A stretch of DNA of 51,976 bases from Bacteroidales bacterium. Lineage in GTDB: Bacteria; Bacteroidota; Bacteroidia; Bacteroidales; P3. Below are positions 15,919-24,862 of this stretch, piece after piece. The position numbers and the translations under genes were made by a program. The number at the start of each line of letters is the position of its first letter. Within the stretch, counting starts at the first letter, position 1. The DNA is taken from NCBI GenBank assembly GCA_017480225.1, contig JAFVBB010000002.1, positions 1 to 51,976 of the forward strand, given 5' to 3'. The notes beneath the pieces are model-generated. The model did no database searches and had not been told where the DNA came from. It saw only the letters and a list, made by a program, of their open reading frames with translations.

Positions 15919-16410
15919 GTGGCAACCGACTTCGACACCGAGAACCGATGGTATGCGCTGAAGGTTTACTTCAACCGCGTGCAGCCGCTGCTGCGCGAGG
16001 CCGAGGAGATGGGACTTGAGCGCTTTGCTCCCACGGGCGTGGTGGGCAACCTGCTCTTTCTGCGCTGCCGCGAGGAGCAGGCGTTGCGCTTTGCCGACAG
16101 GCACTGGAGCCACGCGTGGCTCTACCGTGAGTCGTCGAGCCGTCGCCCGGCGGCCATCCCCGACGCCGAGATGGAGGTGTTCCGATTCGTGGTGAGTGCC
16201 GGCCGCAGCGGGCTCACGCTGCTGGGCTCCGACAAGCCCGAATACCACGAGGGCGACCGCGTGGTGGTGACGGGCGGCCCGTTCAAGGGCGCCGAGGGGC
16301 ACATTCGCCGCATCAAGCGCGACCGCCGCCTGGTGGTGGCGGTGCGCGGCGTGGTGGCCGTGGCGCTGGCCTACATCCACCCAAGCCTGCTGCGCCCCGT
16401 AGACGAATGA
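15919..16410 (+). CDS. upxY: UpxY-type NusG paralogue (transcription antiterminator)
   Basis: A 163-residue protein with a NusG N-terminal domain (RWYALKVYFNRVQPL, residues about 10-24) and a KOW segment (EYHEGDRVVVTGGPFKGAEG, about 108-128). Specialised NusG paralogues such as UpxY load on the leader of their own capsule operon and prevent premature termination. Position supports this: it is the first gene after the leader and promoter, and a sugar transferase follows 7 bp later. The start is GTG 15919, with AGGCAGG upstream; no ATG is available in frame. LoaP or RfaH-like naming would be equally valid. The leader element it recognises is not established. Confidence 0.85.
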   Translation: MATDFDTENRWYALKVYFNRVQPLLREAEEMGLERFAPTGVVGNLLFLRCREEQALRFADRHWSHAWLYRESSSRRPAAIPDAEMEVFRFVVSAGRSGLTLLGSDKPEYHEGDRVVVTGGPFKGAEGHIRRIKRDRRLVVAVRGVVAVALAYIHPSLLRPVDE

Positions 16411-16417
16411 TCGCACA

Positions 16418-17584
16418 GTGAAGAGGAGGCTGTTCCGACTGCAGTATGAGACCGACGGCACCTTTGCCGAGCCGGGCAGCGACGTGGGCGCCAGGCTGGA
16501 GGACGGCGAGGCCGTCGACCCGGTGGCGGCGCTCCTGCTCGACGAGATTGCCGGCATGGGCTGCAAGCAGGCGGTGACCCACCTCGGCGCGCGCCAGGCC
16601 GCGCTGGGCGGCGACGTGGTGGTGATGCCGTTCACCACCCGCACCCCCGAGGCCATTGCCTGGCGGCTCGACGGGCGCGACCCGAAGCTGGTCTTCCTCT
16701 CGCGGCCGCTGCACACCACGGAGCGGCTCGACGAGTGCCTGGCGGCGCTCAACGAGAGCCTCCCGGCAGGTGCCTGCGTGGTGTGCCACTCGATGACGTC
16801 GGTTCTGCGCCGCAGCCTGATCAGGTCGAACTATCCCTGGGGGGTGAGGCATGTGCTCGAGGCGTGGGAATACGTGTGGCACAGGGTGTGCCCCAAGCTG
16901 AGGCTCACCCACGGCCTCTACTTCGCGCTCACCCATGGCAAGAACCGCTCGTTCAGCCGGGTGGAGATAATGGGCAGGCTCTACAGGGCGGGCTTCGAGG
17001 TGATTGACGAGCAGTCGCGCGGCGGCGAGTTCTTCGTCACCGCCCGCAAGGCTGGCCTGCCGGTGACGGTGCCGCCACCCACCGGCTCGCCTGTTATTCA
17101 CCTGCGGCGCATAGGCTATGGCGGGAAGGAGATAGTGGTTCACAAGCTGCGCACGATGTATACCTATTCCGAGTACCTGCAGCCCTACGTGTACCGCTAC
17201 AGCAAGCTCGACCACGGCGGCAAGTTCAAGGACGACTACCGCGTCAACTTCTGGGGCAGGCTGCTGCGCCGTGGCTGGCTCGACGAGCTGCCTATGGTGT
17301 GGAACCTTGTGAGGGGCGACATCAAGCTGGTGGGCGTTAGGCCGTTGAGCCGTCAGTATTTCAGCCTCTACAGCCCCGAAATGCAGCGGCTGCGCACACA
17401 GGCCAAGCCCGGCCTGCTGCCGCCGTTCTACTACGACCGCGTCACGCCCGACAGCCTGGACGAGGTGCAGGCCTCGGAGCGGCGCTACCTGGAGGCCTAC
17501 CTCAAGTCGCCGCGCCGCACCGACTGGCGCTACTTCTGGGGCATCGTGGGCAACATCGTGCTGCGCCGCAAGCGCAGCAAATAA
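16418..17584 (+). CDS. Initiating sugar (phosphoglycosyl) transferase
   Basis: A 388-residue protein starting at GTG 16418; the nearby ATG at 16407 runs into a stop. The C-terminal half (from about residue 225) carries bacterial sugar transferase motifs: HKLRTMY, a Lys/Asp segment, DELPMVWNLVRGDIKLVGVRPLSR-like sequence and KPGLLPPFYYD. These enzymes move a sugar-1-phosphate to undecaprenyl phosphate and start repeat-unit synthesis at the membrane. The N-terminal ~220 residues lack the usual helical bundle and are soluble-looking. This is a recurring Bacteroidota variant, and the N-terminal part may be a regulatory or nucleotide-binding domain. It belongs to the UpxY operon. Confidence 0.8.
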   Translation: MKRRLFRLQYETDGTFAEPGSDVGARLEDGEAVDPVAALLLDEIAGMGCKQAVTHLGARQAALGGDVVVMPFTTRTPEAIAWRLDGRDPKLVFLSRPLHTTERLDECLAALNESLPAGACVVCHSMTSVLRRSLIRSNYPWGVRHVLEAWEYVWHRVCPKLRLTHGLYFALTHGKNRSFSRVEIMGRLYRAGFEVIDEQSRGGEFFVTARKAGLPVTVPPPTGSPVIHLRRIGYGGKEIVVHKLRTMYTYSEYLQPYVYRYSKLDHGGKFKDDYRVNFWGRLLRRGWLDELPMVWNLVRGDIKLVGVRPLSRQYFSLYSPEMQRLRTQAKPGLLPPFYYDRVTPDSLDEVQASERRYLEAYLKSPRRTDWRYFWGIVGNIVLRRKRSK

Positions 17585-17596
17585 CAGAGGAGAATA

Positions 17597-18454
17597 ATGG
17601 AGAGGGAGGACAACTGGACCACCGTCATTCAGCCAAAGGAGCGGCTGCTGCACGTGGACTTCGCCGAGCTGTGGCACTACCGCGACCTGTGCATGTTGTT
17701 TGTGCGCCGCAACATCACCACGCAGTACAAGCAGACGGTGCTCGGGCCACTGTGGTACATTGTGCAGCCGGTCCTCACCGTGCTGATGTACATGGTGGTG
17801 TTCCGCGGCATAGCCAATATTTCCACTGACGGGCTGCCCGAGCCGCTGTTCTACATGGCGGGCGTCTGCATGTGGCAGTATTTCAGCGACTGCCTGGGCA
17901 AGACGTCGTCAACCTTCGTCGACAACGCCTCGATATTCGGCAAAGTGTACTTCCCGCGAATGGTGATGCCCATTGCCAGCGTGTTGAGCAACCTGCTGCG
18001 CTTCGGCATTCAGTTCGCCCTCTTCCTGGTGATATACGCCATATACCAGATTTTTGTCATCCCCGGACAGATACACACCAACCTTTATGCGCTGCTCACC
18101 CCGGTGCTCGTGCTGCTGCTGGCCATGATGGCCCTGGGTTTCGGTGTGCTATTCTCCAGCCTCACCACAAAATACCGCGACCTGCGGCTGCTGCTCGACT
18201 TCTTTGTGAGGCTGTGGATGTATGCCACACCGGTGGTGTGGCCAATGAGCACCATCAGCAACGCCAAGCTTCATCTGGCCATGAGCCTCAACCCGCTGAC
18301 CCCTGTGGTGGAGGCTTTCAAGTACGGATTCCTCGGTGCTGGCGAGTTCAGCTGGGGTGGGCTGGCCTACAGCGCTGCCTTCGCCGTGGTGCTGCTGGCC
18401 GTGGGGGTGGTGTTGTTCAATCGCGTGCAGCGCACGTTCATGGACACCGTATGA
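17597..18454 (+). CDS. ABC-2 polysaccharide export permease (Wzm-like)
   Basis: A 285-residue inner-membrane permease with six predicted helices. LFVRRNITTQYKQTVLGPLWYIVQP near the N-terminus is the hallmark of the ABC-2 export family for O-antigen, teichoic acid and capsule chains. With the ATPase encoded at 19525 it should move completed, lipid-linked polysaccharide across the inner membrane. Its stop overlaps the next gene as ATGA. The cluster has no obvious Wzx flippase, so ABC-dependent export is the likely route. Confidence 0.9.
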   Translation: MEREDNWTTVIQPKERLLHVDFAELWHYRDLCMLFVRRNITTQYKQTVLGPLWYIVQPVLTVLMYMVVFRGIANISTDGLPEPLFYMAGVCMWQYFSDCLGKTSSTFVDNASIFGKVYFPRMVMPIASVLSNLLRFGIQFALFLVIYAIYQIFVIPGQIHTNLYALLTPVLVLLLAMMALGFGVLFSSLTTKYRDLRLLLDFFVRLWMYATPVVWPMSTISNAKLHLAMSLNPLTPVVEAFKYGFLGAGEFSWGGLAYSAAFAVVLLAVGVVLFNRVQRTFMDTV

Positions 18455-19473
18455 CCGAGCTCGATGCCGCCTATGCACTGGTGCGCCAGTCGATTGGCTG
18501 CGGCCGTGCCGACAGCCTGCCTGCGGGGCAGGCCCAGTGGTGGCGCATGTTCCGCCTGTTGCAGCAGAACCATGTGGCCGCGCTGTGCTGCGAGGCCGCG
18601 TCGGCTTCGGGCGCTCCGCGCGAGGTGCTGGTGCCGTGGATGGCCGAGCGCGAAAAGGCTGTGGCCTGGCACCGCTACCAGCGCAGGGTGCAGGACGACA
18701 TCGTGGCTGCGATGAGCCGCCACGGCATCGACACCATGGTGCTGAAAGGCACCCGCACGGCGCGGTTCTACCCTGCTCCTGAGTTGCGCGAGTTCGGCGA
18801 CATCGACCTCTTCTTCCACGACCGTCACGCCGAGGCCGACAGGGTGGCCGCCGATGAGCTGGGCGTGGAGGTAGGCCGCAGTGCCCACCACCATACGAAA
18901 TACGACTACCGGGGCGTGACCGTCGAGAGCCACTACGACTTTGTAAACCGTCACACCCCGCCCAGCAACCGCCGTTACGAGCAGCTGCTGAAGGCGGCAG
19001 TGGGCGGCGCGGAGTTTGAGCCGCTGTTCCTGCTGCGCCACATGGCCGGTCACTTCGCCTCGGCAAGAATCACGCTGCGCGATTTGTGCGACTGGGCTTT
19101 GCTGTGGTGCTCGGAGGTCGGCGGCATCAACACGGAGGCTTGCGGCGAGGTGGTGGCGAGGTTCGGTATGCTGCGGTTCACGGCGGCGTTGCACGCGATA
19201 GCGGTGCGGCGGCTTGGCGTGGAGGTGCCGTCGTTTGGCGGCGAGGCCGACGAGGCCACGGTGCGCCGCGTGGAGAGGGACATCGTGTACGGCAGTCCTG
19301 AGGCTGTGGAACACGAGGGCGACGGCGTGGGCCGCCTGCTGTGGAAGACGCGACGCTGGAGGTCAATGCGCTGGAAGCGCAGGCTGGTGTACAGCGACAG
19401 CGCCGCCTCGATGCTCCTGTCGTCAATCCTCTCACATGCCGAGAAACCTGCCAGCATATTGCACAAACAATAA
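18451..19473 (+). CDS. Putative nucleotidyltransferase (NTP_transf_5-like)
   Basis: A 340-residue protein. Around residues 92-115, VLKGTRTARFYPAPELREFGDIDLFF holds the KG.....Y....R..GDiDl pattern of the polymerase-beta-like nucleotidyltransferase family found in polysaccharide loci. A conserved HYDFVNRH and a C-terminal helical part follow. The substrate is unknown. It overlaps the permease gene by ATGA and lies between the two ABC exporter genes, so a role tied to chain synthesis or export is inferred. No membrane segment is seen. Confidence 0.75.
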   Translation: MTELDAAYALVRQSIGCGRADSLPAGQAQWWRMFRLLQQNHVAALCCEAASASGAPREVLVPWMAEREKAVAWHRYQRRVQDDIVAAMSRHGIDTMVLKGTRTARFYPAPELREFGDIDLFFHDRHAEADRVAADELGVEVGRSAHHHTKYDYRGVTVESHYDFVNRHTPPSNRRYEQLLKAAVGGAEFEPLFLLRHMAGHFASARITLRDLCDWALLWCSEVGGINTEACGEVVARFGMLRFTAALHAIAVRRLGVEVPSFGGEADEATVRRVERDIVYGSPEAVEHEGDGVGRLLWKTRRWRSMRWKRRLVYSDSAASMLLSSILSHAEKPASILHKQ

Positions 19474-19524
19474 CCCGCCGGGCGGCGCGGCGGAAGGCTG
19501 GCCGCAGGCAATCTGCAAGTAACA

Positions 19525-20832
19525 ATGTCAACGGCAATAGAGTTCAACAACATTAGCAAGCTCTACAGGCTCGGCCTGGTGAGCACTGGCACCCTGTCGC
19601 ACGACCTCAAGCGGTGGTGGACGGTCAATGTGCGCCGCCGCGAGGATCCTTACATGAAGATAGGCGAGGTGAACGACCGAAGCAGTCGGGGTGGGAGCGA
19701 CTATGTGTGGGCGCTGAAGGACATCGATTTCAAGGTGGAGCAGGGCGATGTGGTGGGCATCATTGGCAAGAACGGCGCCGGCAAGAGCACGCTGCTGAAG
19801 ATACTCTCGCGCGTAACCGCCCCCACCACCGGCTCCATACGTGCCAAGGGGCGCATAGGCTCGCTGCTCGAGGTGGGCACGGGCTTCCACCCTGAGATGA
19901 CTGGCCGCGAGAACATCTACATGAACGGAGCCATACTCGGCATGAGCAAGGCCGAAATCACGCGCAAACTGGATGAGATAATCGATTTCAGCGGCTGCGA
20001 GCGGTATATCGACACCCCGGTGAAGCGGTATTCGAGCGGCATGATGGTGCGCTTGGGGTTTGCCGTGGCAGCCCATCTCGACCCGGAGATACTGGTGGTC
20101 GACGAGGTGCTGGCCGTCGGTGATGCCGAGTTCCAGAAGAAGGCCATCGGCAAAATGCAGGACGTCAGCCGAGGCGAAGGCCGCACGGTCCTCTTTGTCA
20201 GTCACAACATGGCAGCGGTGAGGAAACTTTGCCGACAAGGGGTTGTGCTTGATAATGGGCAGATGAGCTATATAGGTACAGCTCACGATGCCGTGGAAAA
20301 ATATATGCTCGATAAAAACACCTACAATAGTGAGGTGCGTACCATAGTCACCCCGGAGATGCGTGATATAAACAGAAGTCTGAAGGTGAAGTTTATCAGT
20401 ATTGAACACGCAAAGGGGGACAATACATATGCTGCAGACGAGGACATTGTATTGCTGATAGAGGTTAAGTCTGATAAGAGCGTGGAGCATTGCAGAATTA
20501 ATTGTACGATACGCACAACGGATGACCTCTCTATATGCACTAATTCCTCAACTAAATATTTTAATATAGGACAAGGGGAGAGCAAACGATTTAGGTATAC
20601 CCTGCACAATCCAGGACTAGTCGTTGGTAATTACCTGCTGTCTTTCTCGGTTGGAGTAGGGAATGCAGAAGAAGGGGAGACAAACTTTGATGTTGTGACA
20701 AATGCTACGTCAATAAATATTGATCGGCCTCGCAAGAATGAAGAAAGTTATTTCTTGAAGTGGGACACTTTCTCATGGGGACATATCTTGATGGAAAATA
20801 GTTTGGAGGAGTTGTCGTCATGCGATATGTGA
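19525..20832 (+). CDS. Polysaccharide ABC exporter ATPase (Wzt-like) with C-terminal substrate domain
   Basis: A 435-residue ATPase with Walker A GKNGAGKST (about 80-88), signature YSSGM (about 169), Walker B ILVVDEV (about 188) and the switch His in VSHNM. Residues from about 270 form a beta-rich Wzt C-terminal domain, which in known exporters recognises the capped end of the glycan. The coding sequence becomes clearly AT-richer from about position 20220, near the end of the ATPase domain, while the first two thirds match the GC-rich neighbours. This looks like exchange of the substrate-specificity module. The gene overlaps the next one by 13 bp. Confidence 0.92.
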   Translation: MSTAIEFNNISKLYRLGLVSTGTLSHDLKRWWTVNVRRREDPYMKIGEVNDRSSRGGSDYVWALKDIDFKVEQGDVVGIIGKNGAGKSTLLKILSRVTAPTTGSIRAKGRIGSLLEVGTGFHPEMTGRENIYMNGAILGMSKAEITRKLDEIIDFSGCERYIDTPVKRYSSGMMVRLGFAVAAHLDPEILVVDEVLAVGDAEFQKKAIGKMQDVSRGEGRTVLFVSHNMAAVRKLCRQGVVLDNGQMSYIGTAHDAVEKYMLDKNTYNSEVRTIVTPEMRDINRSLKVKFISIEHAKGDNTYAADEDIVLLIEVKSDKSVEHCRINCTIRTTDDLSICTNSSTKYFNIGQGESKRFRYTLHNPGLVVGNYLLSFSVGVGNAEEGETNFDVVTNATSINIDRPRKNEESYFLKWDTFSWGHILMENSLEELSSCDM

Positions 20833-21749
20833 CCATTAATGAGTTAAGCCAAACAATCAAAAATAACTTGTGGCAGATACCGCGAGATATTGACCTCGTT
20901 GTGGGCGTACCCCGCAGTGGTATGCTTGCCGCTGAGATGATTTCGCTATACCTGAATGTTCGTTTGTCAGATGTAGATTCTTTTGCGAATGGGAGAATAT
21001 ATTCTGTGGGTGAAACTAGGTCAGACTCCATCCAAATGGGGCACATTAATCATGTCCTTGTGGTTGATGATAGCATTAACTCTGGAATGTCAATGTCTCA
21101 TGTACGAGAGAAGTTGCAGCCGCTACAGTCGGAATATCGATGGACATATATGGCTGTTGTCGCTTCATCCGAGGGAGTCCACTATGTGGATATTAGTATG
21201 TTAATCATCGACGATGAGCGAATATTCGAGTGGAACCTGTTCCATCATGGCTATATATCGCGTGCTTTTCTCGACATGGACGGAATTCTGTGTGAAGACC
21301 CTACTGAGGATGATGATGGAGAACGGTACAATCTGTTTCTTGAGACTGCAAAACCTCGATTTATCCCGACGGTCGAGATAGATACAATAATAACTTGTCG
21401 GTTGGAGAAGTACCGCCAACAGACTGAGCTGTGGCTTTCGAAGCATAATGTTCGCTATCGACACCTGATAATGCTTGATATGCCGACCCGCGATGCCAGA
21501 AGGAAATGGGGAAAACACGGAGAGTGGAAAGGACTGCACTACCGCAGGAGTGGCTGCATCCTTTTCATAGAGAGTAGTAGTTCGCAGGCTAGGCAGATCG
21601 CGTCTTCTTCGGGTAAACCTGTAATAGATTTTGAAAGTGATACCCTACTTGTCTATCCAAAAATGCCTTTAAGGCGACGGATCAAACGAAAAATCAGCAG
21701 ACTCTCTCCTACGCTCTTCTCGATTATTTTTCACGCAAAGGAAAGATGA
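20820..21749 (+). CDS. Phosphoribosyltransferase-HAD two-domain protein
   Basis: A 309-residue protein with two domains. Residues about 20-140 resemble a type I phosphoribosyltransferase: DLVVGVPRSGM and the PRPP loop VLVVDDSINSG. Residues about 145-290 begin with RAFLDMDGILCEDP, a HAD motif I (DxDGxL), and contain GCILFIESSSSQARQIA in the position of a late HAD motif. The fusion suggests making or hydrolysing a phosphosugar or phosphoribosyl precursor for the polysaccharide, but the substrate is unknown. The gene is AT-rich and overlaps the ATPase gene, so both belong to the AT-rich insert at 20.2-22.9 kb. Confidence 0.75.
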   Translation: MRYVTINELSQTIKNNLWQIPRDIDLVVGVPRSGMLAAEMISLYLNVRLSDVDSFANGRIYSVGETRSDSIQMGHINHVLVVDDSINSGMSMSHVREKLQPLQSEYRWTYMAVVASSEGVHYVDISMLIIDDERIFEWNLFHHGYISRAFLDMDGILCEDPTEDDDGERYNLFLETAKPRFIPTVEIDTIITCRLEKYRQQTELWLSKHNVRYRHLIMLDMPTRDARRKWGKHGEWKGLHYRRSGCILFIESSSSQARQIASSSGKPVIDFESDTLLVYPKMPLRRRIKRKISRLSPTLFSIIFHAKER

Positions 21750-21824
21750 GATTGAAACATAATAGTATGCTCAAATAGATCTCGTATTTGATGCAGCAAA
21801 CGCATTATTCGACATCTCTCAACA

Positions 21825-22961
21825 GTGAATAATCCCACCGTCCTATATATTTGTACAGACACCGACCGCCTTGCTGGTTCGTCAAGGTCATTATTGGCCA
21901 TGATAGATGCCATGGGAGAAAGGGTGCATCCGGTGGTTCTTTTCCCACAGGAGTGTCCTGTTGAGGATTATTATCGCAAAAGAGGAATTGAGACAATTGT
22001 ACACCCATTCTCCTTTTTGATTGAAAAGCAGAGGTATTGGCTGGTAAAGATACTAAAGAACCCCAGGGGCAGCGGGTTCTATAAAGACGTGAGGACTGAC
22101 ATCGAGTGTTGTCGGTTTGTGAAAAGAAAGTTGTCAGGACGCGGGATCAGCCTTGTTCACACTAATGTGTCAGTTGCTGCGGTCGGCGTGCTGATTGCGA
22201 GGAGTATGCATGTCCCTCATGTTTGGCATATACGCGAGATGCTCGGCATGTATTCGAGCTGTATTACTCCGCGACTGTGGCGTTTGCTGTTGAATACTGC
22301 CTCCGCCAGGATATTCATTTCCAATGCGGTCGCGGAGAGCTGGTCAACAAGGCAACGCCATTCTTTTGTGATTTACAATGCAGTCGTTCCGGGTGACCGG
22401 CCGCCGACCACGCGGGAAAAAAACAAGACAATCCTGCATTGTTCGGCCTATCTTGAGGACAGGAAAGGGGTGAAGACTGCAGTAAGGGCCTTCACTGCCT
22501 CCGGGCTGTATATGCAAGGCTACAAACTTCTGCTTATTGGCTCCTGCACAGAAGAGCGCAAGATGGCTCTGCTTCGCGAGGTCGGTGATGTGCCGCAAGC
22601 CGTTGCTGCAATTGAGTTTGTGGGCTATACCAACGATGTGCCCCAATATTTCTCGCAAGCGTCCGTGTTCTTGATGTGTTCGCCAAGCGAGCCTCTCGGA
22701 CGTGTCACCATAGAGGCGATGTACTACGGCTGCCCTGTGATTGGCCGAGCGTCGGGTGGAACAGTCGAAATAATAGACGACCGGCGTACCGGCTATTTGT
22801 TCAAAGATGACGACGAGTTGCCTTCCTTGCTCAACGAGGTCGTTTCGAATGACCAGTCAGAAGTAGTCTCGCGTGCGCAGAAACAAGTGATTGATAAGTT
22901 TTCCGAGAGTGCTTTTTTGCCAAAACTAATCGAGGTCTACACAGGATTGCTTGATAAGTGA
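21825..22961 (+). CDS. GT4-type glycosyltransferase
   Basis: A 378-residue GT-B enzyme. The N-terminal Rossmann part has TDTDRLAGSSRSLLAMIDAM, and the C-terminal half has the GT4 donor motif SPSEPLGRVTIEAMYYGCPVIGRASGGTVEII, where the two conserved acidic residues stand in SEPLGRVTIE. Start is GTG 21825. The gene is AT-rich like the two genes before it and is separated from them by 75 bp. It probably adds a sugar from a nucleotide donor on the cytoplasmic face of the membrane. Donor and linkage are not readable from sequence. Confidence 0.86.
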   Translation: MNNPTVLYICTDTDRLAGSSRSLLAMIDAMGERVHPVVLFPQECPVEDYYRKRGIETIVHPFSFLIEKQRYWLVKILKNPRGSGFYKDVRTDIECCRFVKRKLSGRGISLVHTNVSVAAVGVLIARSMHVPHVWHIREMLGMYSSCITPRLWRLLLNTASARIFISNAVAESWSTRQRHSFVIYNAVVPGDRPPTTREKNKTILHCSAYLEDRKGVKTAVRAFTASGLYMQGYKLLLIGSCTEERKMALLREVGDVPQAVAAIEFVGYTNDVPQYFSQASVFLMCSPSEPLGRVTIEAMYYGCPVIGRASGGTVEIIDDRRTGYLFKDDDELPSLLNEVVSNDQSEVVSRAQKQVIDKFSESAFLPKLIEVYTGLLDK

Positions 22962-23013
22962 GTGCACAAGCAGTCCTTGCCCCGTTTTCTGCACAGCTGT
23001 TTACATCAGGCCG

Positions 23014-23889
23014 ATGATTTCTGTAATAATCTGTTCCCGTGCTGCCGATATTGCACCCGCGCAGCGCGAAAACATAGACGCCACCATTGGTGTGCCCCAC
23101 GAGATTGTGGTGATTGACAACTCGCAGGGCCGCTACAGCATATTCCAGGCCTACAACGAAGGGGTGCGTCGCGCCAAGGGAGACTTGCTCTGCTTCATGC
23201 ACGACGATTTGGAGATTGTCACCCCTGGCTGGGGGGGGCATGTTGAGCGGATGTTCGCGGCTGACAGGCAAAACGAGAACACATTGGGCATGGTGGGGGT
23301 GATTGGCTGCCGTGTGGTGCCCGACTGCCCGGCCTCATGGTTTACAGGAGGATTGCTGAGTGGCCATGTGTGGCACAGGATGCCGCATATGGCCGAGCCG
23401 GATTATCTGGAAAACGGGTCGGACGGCGGCGACGAGGTGGCCATGGTGGACGGATTGTGGTTCTGTATGCCAAGAGCCGTGTTCGGGCAGGGGGTGAGGT
23501 TTGATGAGGAGACCTATCACGGTTTTCATTGCTACGACTCCGACATCTGTATTCAGGTGCTGCAAGCAGGGAAAAGAATATTGATTGACCGCGAGATAGA
23601 CATTGTCCACTTCAGTTACGGCAGCATCAATCAAGTGCTGATTGAGCAGCGTGAGGTGTGGTACAACAAATGGAAGGGCATTCTCCCGCTGTGCCGGGGT
23701 GTTGACCTCACCCGATGCGAGATGGACCTGGTGACAGATATGGCCATCAGGTTGAATGAGTGGGTGGAGCATGTGACCATGAGTGAGCGGGAGGTGCGCC
23801 GCCTGCAGGGCACATGGGCATTCCGTTTGGGCAAGGCTATTCTCCGTCCGTTCAATTGGGCGAGGAACGCCATCCGTAGAAAGGGATAA
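23014..23889 (+). CDS. GT2-like glycosyltransferase, first of a tandem pair
   Basis: A 291-residue GT-A protein beginning MISVIICSRAADIAPAQ, with EIVVIDNSQGRYSIFQAYNEG and the metal-binding FMHDDLEI in place of a classical DXD. It belongs to the group in which the N-terminus reads SVIICSR. ATG 23014 is preferred over the upstream in-frame ATG at 22951. It shares a nearly identical stretch with the gene at 23947, while the C-terminal halves differ, so a duplication followed by divergence is likely. An in-frame G8 run at 23231-23238 lies in codons for W-G-G. Confidence 0.85.
   Translation: MISVIICSRAADIAPAQRENIDATIGVPHEIVVIDNSQGRYSIFQAYNEGVRRAKGDLLCFMHDDLEIVTPGWGGHVERMFAADRQNENTLGMVGVIGCRVVPDCPASWFTGGLLSGHVWHRMPHMAEPDYLENGSDGGDEVAMVDGLWFCMPRAVFGQGVRFDEETYHGFHCYDSDICIQVLQAGKRILIDREIDIVHFSYGSINQVLIEQREVWYNKWKGILPLCRGVDLTRCEMDLVTDMAIRLNEWVEHVTMSEREVRRLQGTWAFRLGKAILRPFNWARNAIRRKG
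23231..23238 (+). repeat. G8 homopolymer inside a GT2 gene
   Basis: Eight consecutive G within the codons for W-G-G (after TPG). The current length is in frame. The paralogue at 23947 has the same residues encoded as TGG GGC GGA, so its run is broken. Loss or gain of one G would truncate the enzyme after about 75 residues. Confidence 0.75.
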
Positions 23890-23946
23890 GGGTATGTGTG
23901 CCCGCTTTGTTTTACTTCCTGTCGCTAACCCGATAACTTGCCTGTA

Positions 23947-24789
23947 ATGCTTTCTGTCATTATTTGTTCGCGAGCCGCAGACATCCCTGAGGCTCAGCGG
24001 CGGAACATTGAGGCCACTGTTGGCTGCGGGCACGAGATTGTGGTGATTGACAACTCGCAGGGCCGCTACAGCATATTTCAGGCCTACAACGAGGGTGTGC
24101 GCCGTGCCAAGGGCGACCTGCTCTGCTTCATGCACGACGACGTCGTGTTCGCCACCGATGGCTGGGGCGGACGCATAGCCCGCCATTTCGACGATCCTGC
24201 TGTGGGCGTCGTGGGCTTCGGCGGCGCCCACTTTGTGCCCGACGCCCCGCTTTACTGGACAGAGCTGCCTTTCGTTTCGGAGCATTGCCGGAATGATGAT
24301 GGGCATGGTACGCTCACCGACTGCGTCTGCACCGACTACTTCCGCGGCGGGCTGGCCGATGTGGTGGTGGTCGACGGCTTCTGCATGGTGGTGCGCGCCA
24401 GCCTGTTCGGGCAGATATCGTTCGACGAGAAGACCTACGCCGGCTTCCATGCCTACGACATGGACCTCTGTATGCAGGTGGTGGCGCTCGGCGGCCGCGT
24501 GTGCGTTTGCCGCGACGTGATGCCCGTCCACACGTGGTCCGAGGCCATGGCTGGCCGGAAGAAGGGCATGGAGTTGCTGCGCCCTAACATGCGCCTGTTC
24601 CAGCAAAAATGGAGCCACATGCTGCCCTTGTGGCGCGGCATGGAGCTGCAGCCCCAAGCTGCGCGGCGCCTTGACGGCCTGTGCCGGCGGGCTGCCGATT
24701 CGTATGCGGCGCGCCACTCGGCCGCCTACCGGCTGGGCAGCGCGGTGGTGCGTCCGGTGAAGCGGCTGCTCGGCAGGTGTGGCCGGTGA
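23947..24789 (+). CDS. GT2-like glycosyltransferase, second of a tandem pair
   Basis: A 280-residue GT-A protein beginning MLSVIICSRAADIPEAQ, with HEIVVIDNSQGRYSIFQAY shared with the preceding gene, FMHDDVVFATDGWGG as metal site and a VVVDGFCMVVR segment like other family members. About 100 bp (24031-24140 against 23098-23207) are nearly identical between the two genes apart from scattered third-position changes. After that the two diverge. It ends the first block of the capsule cluster and is followed by a T-rich stretch and palindromic array copy 2. Confidence 0.85.
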   Translation: MLSVIICSRAADIPEAQRRNIEATVGCGHEIVVIDNSQGRYSIFQAYNEGVRRAKGDLLCFMHDDVVFATDGWGGRIARHFDDPAVGVVGFGGAHFVPDAPLYWTELPFVSEHCRNDDGHGTLTDCVCTDYFRGGLADVVVVDGFCMVVRASLFGQISFDEKTYAGFHAYDMDLCMQVVALGGRVCVCRDVMPVHTWSEAMAGRKKGMELLRPNMRLFQQKWSHMLPLWRGMELQPQAARRLDGLCRRAADSYAARHSAAYRLGSAVVRPVKRLLGRCGR

Positions 24790-24862
24790 TGTTTTTTTGT
24801 TTTTTGAGACAAACAGCCCCCTGCCTGGCTGGGGCGATAACGGTGCCAAAGCAATGTCAAGG

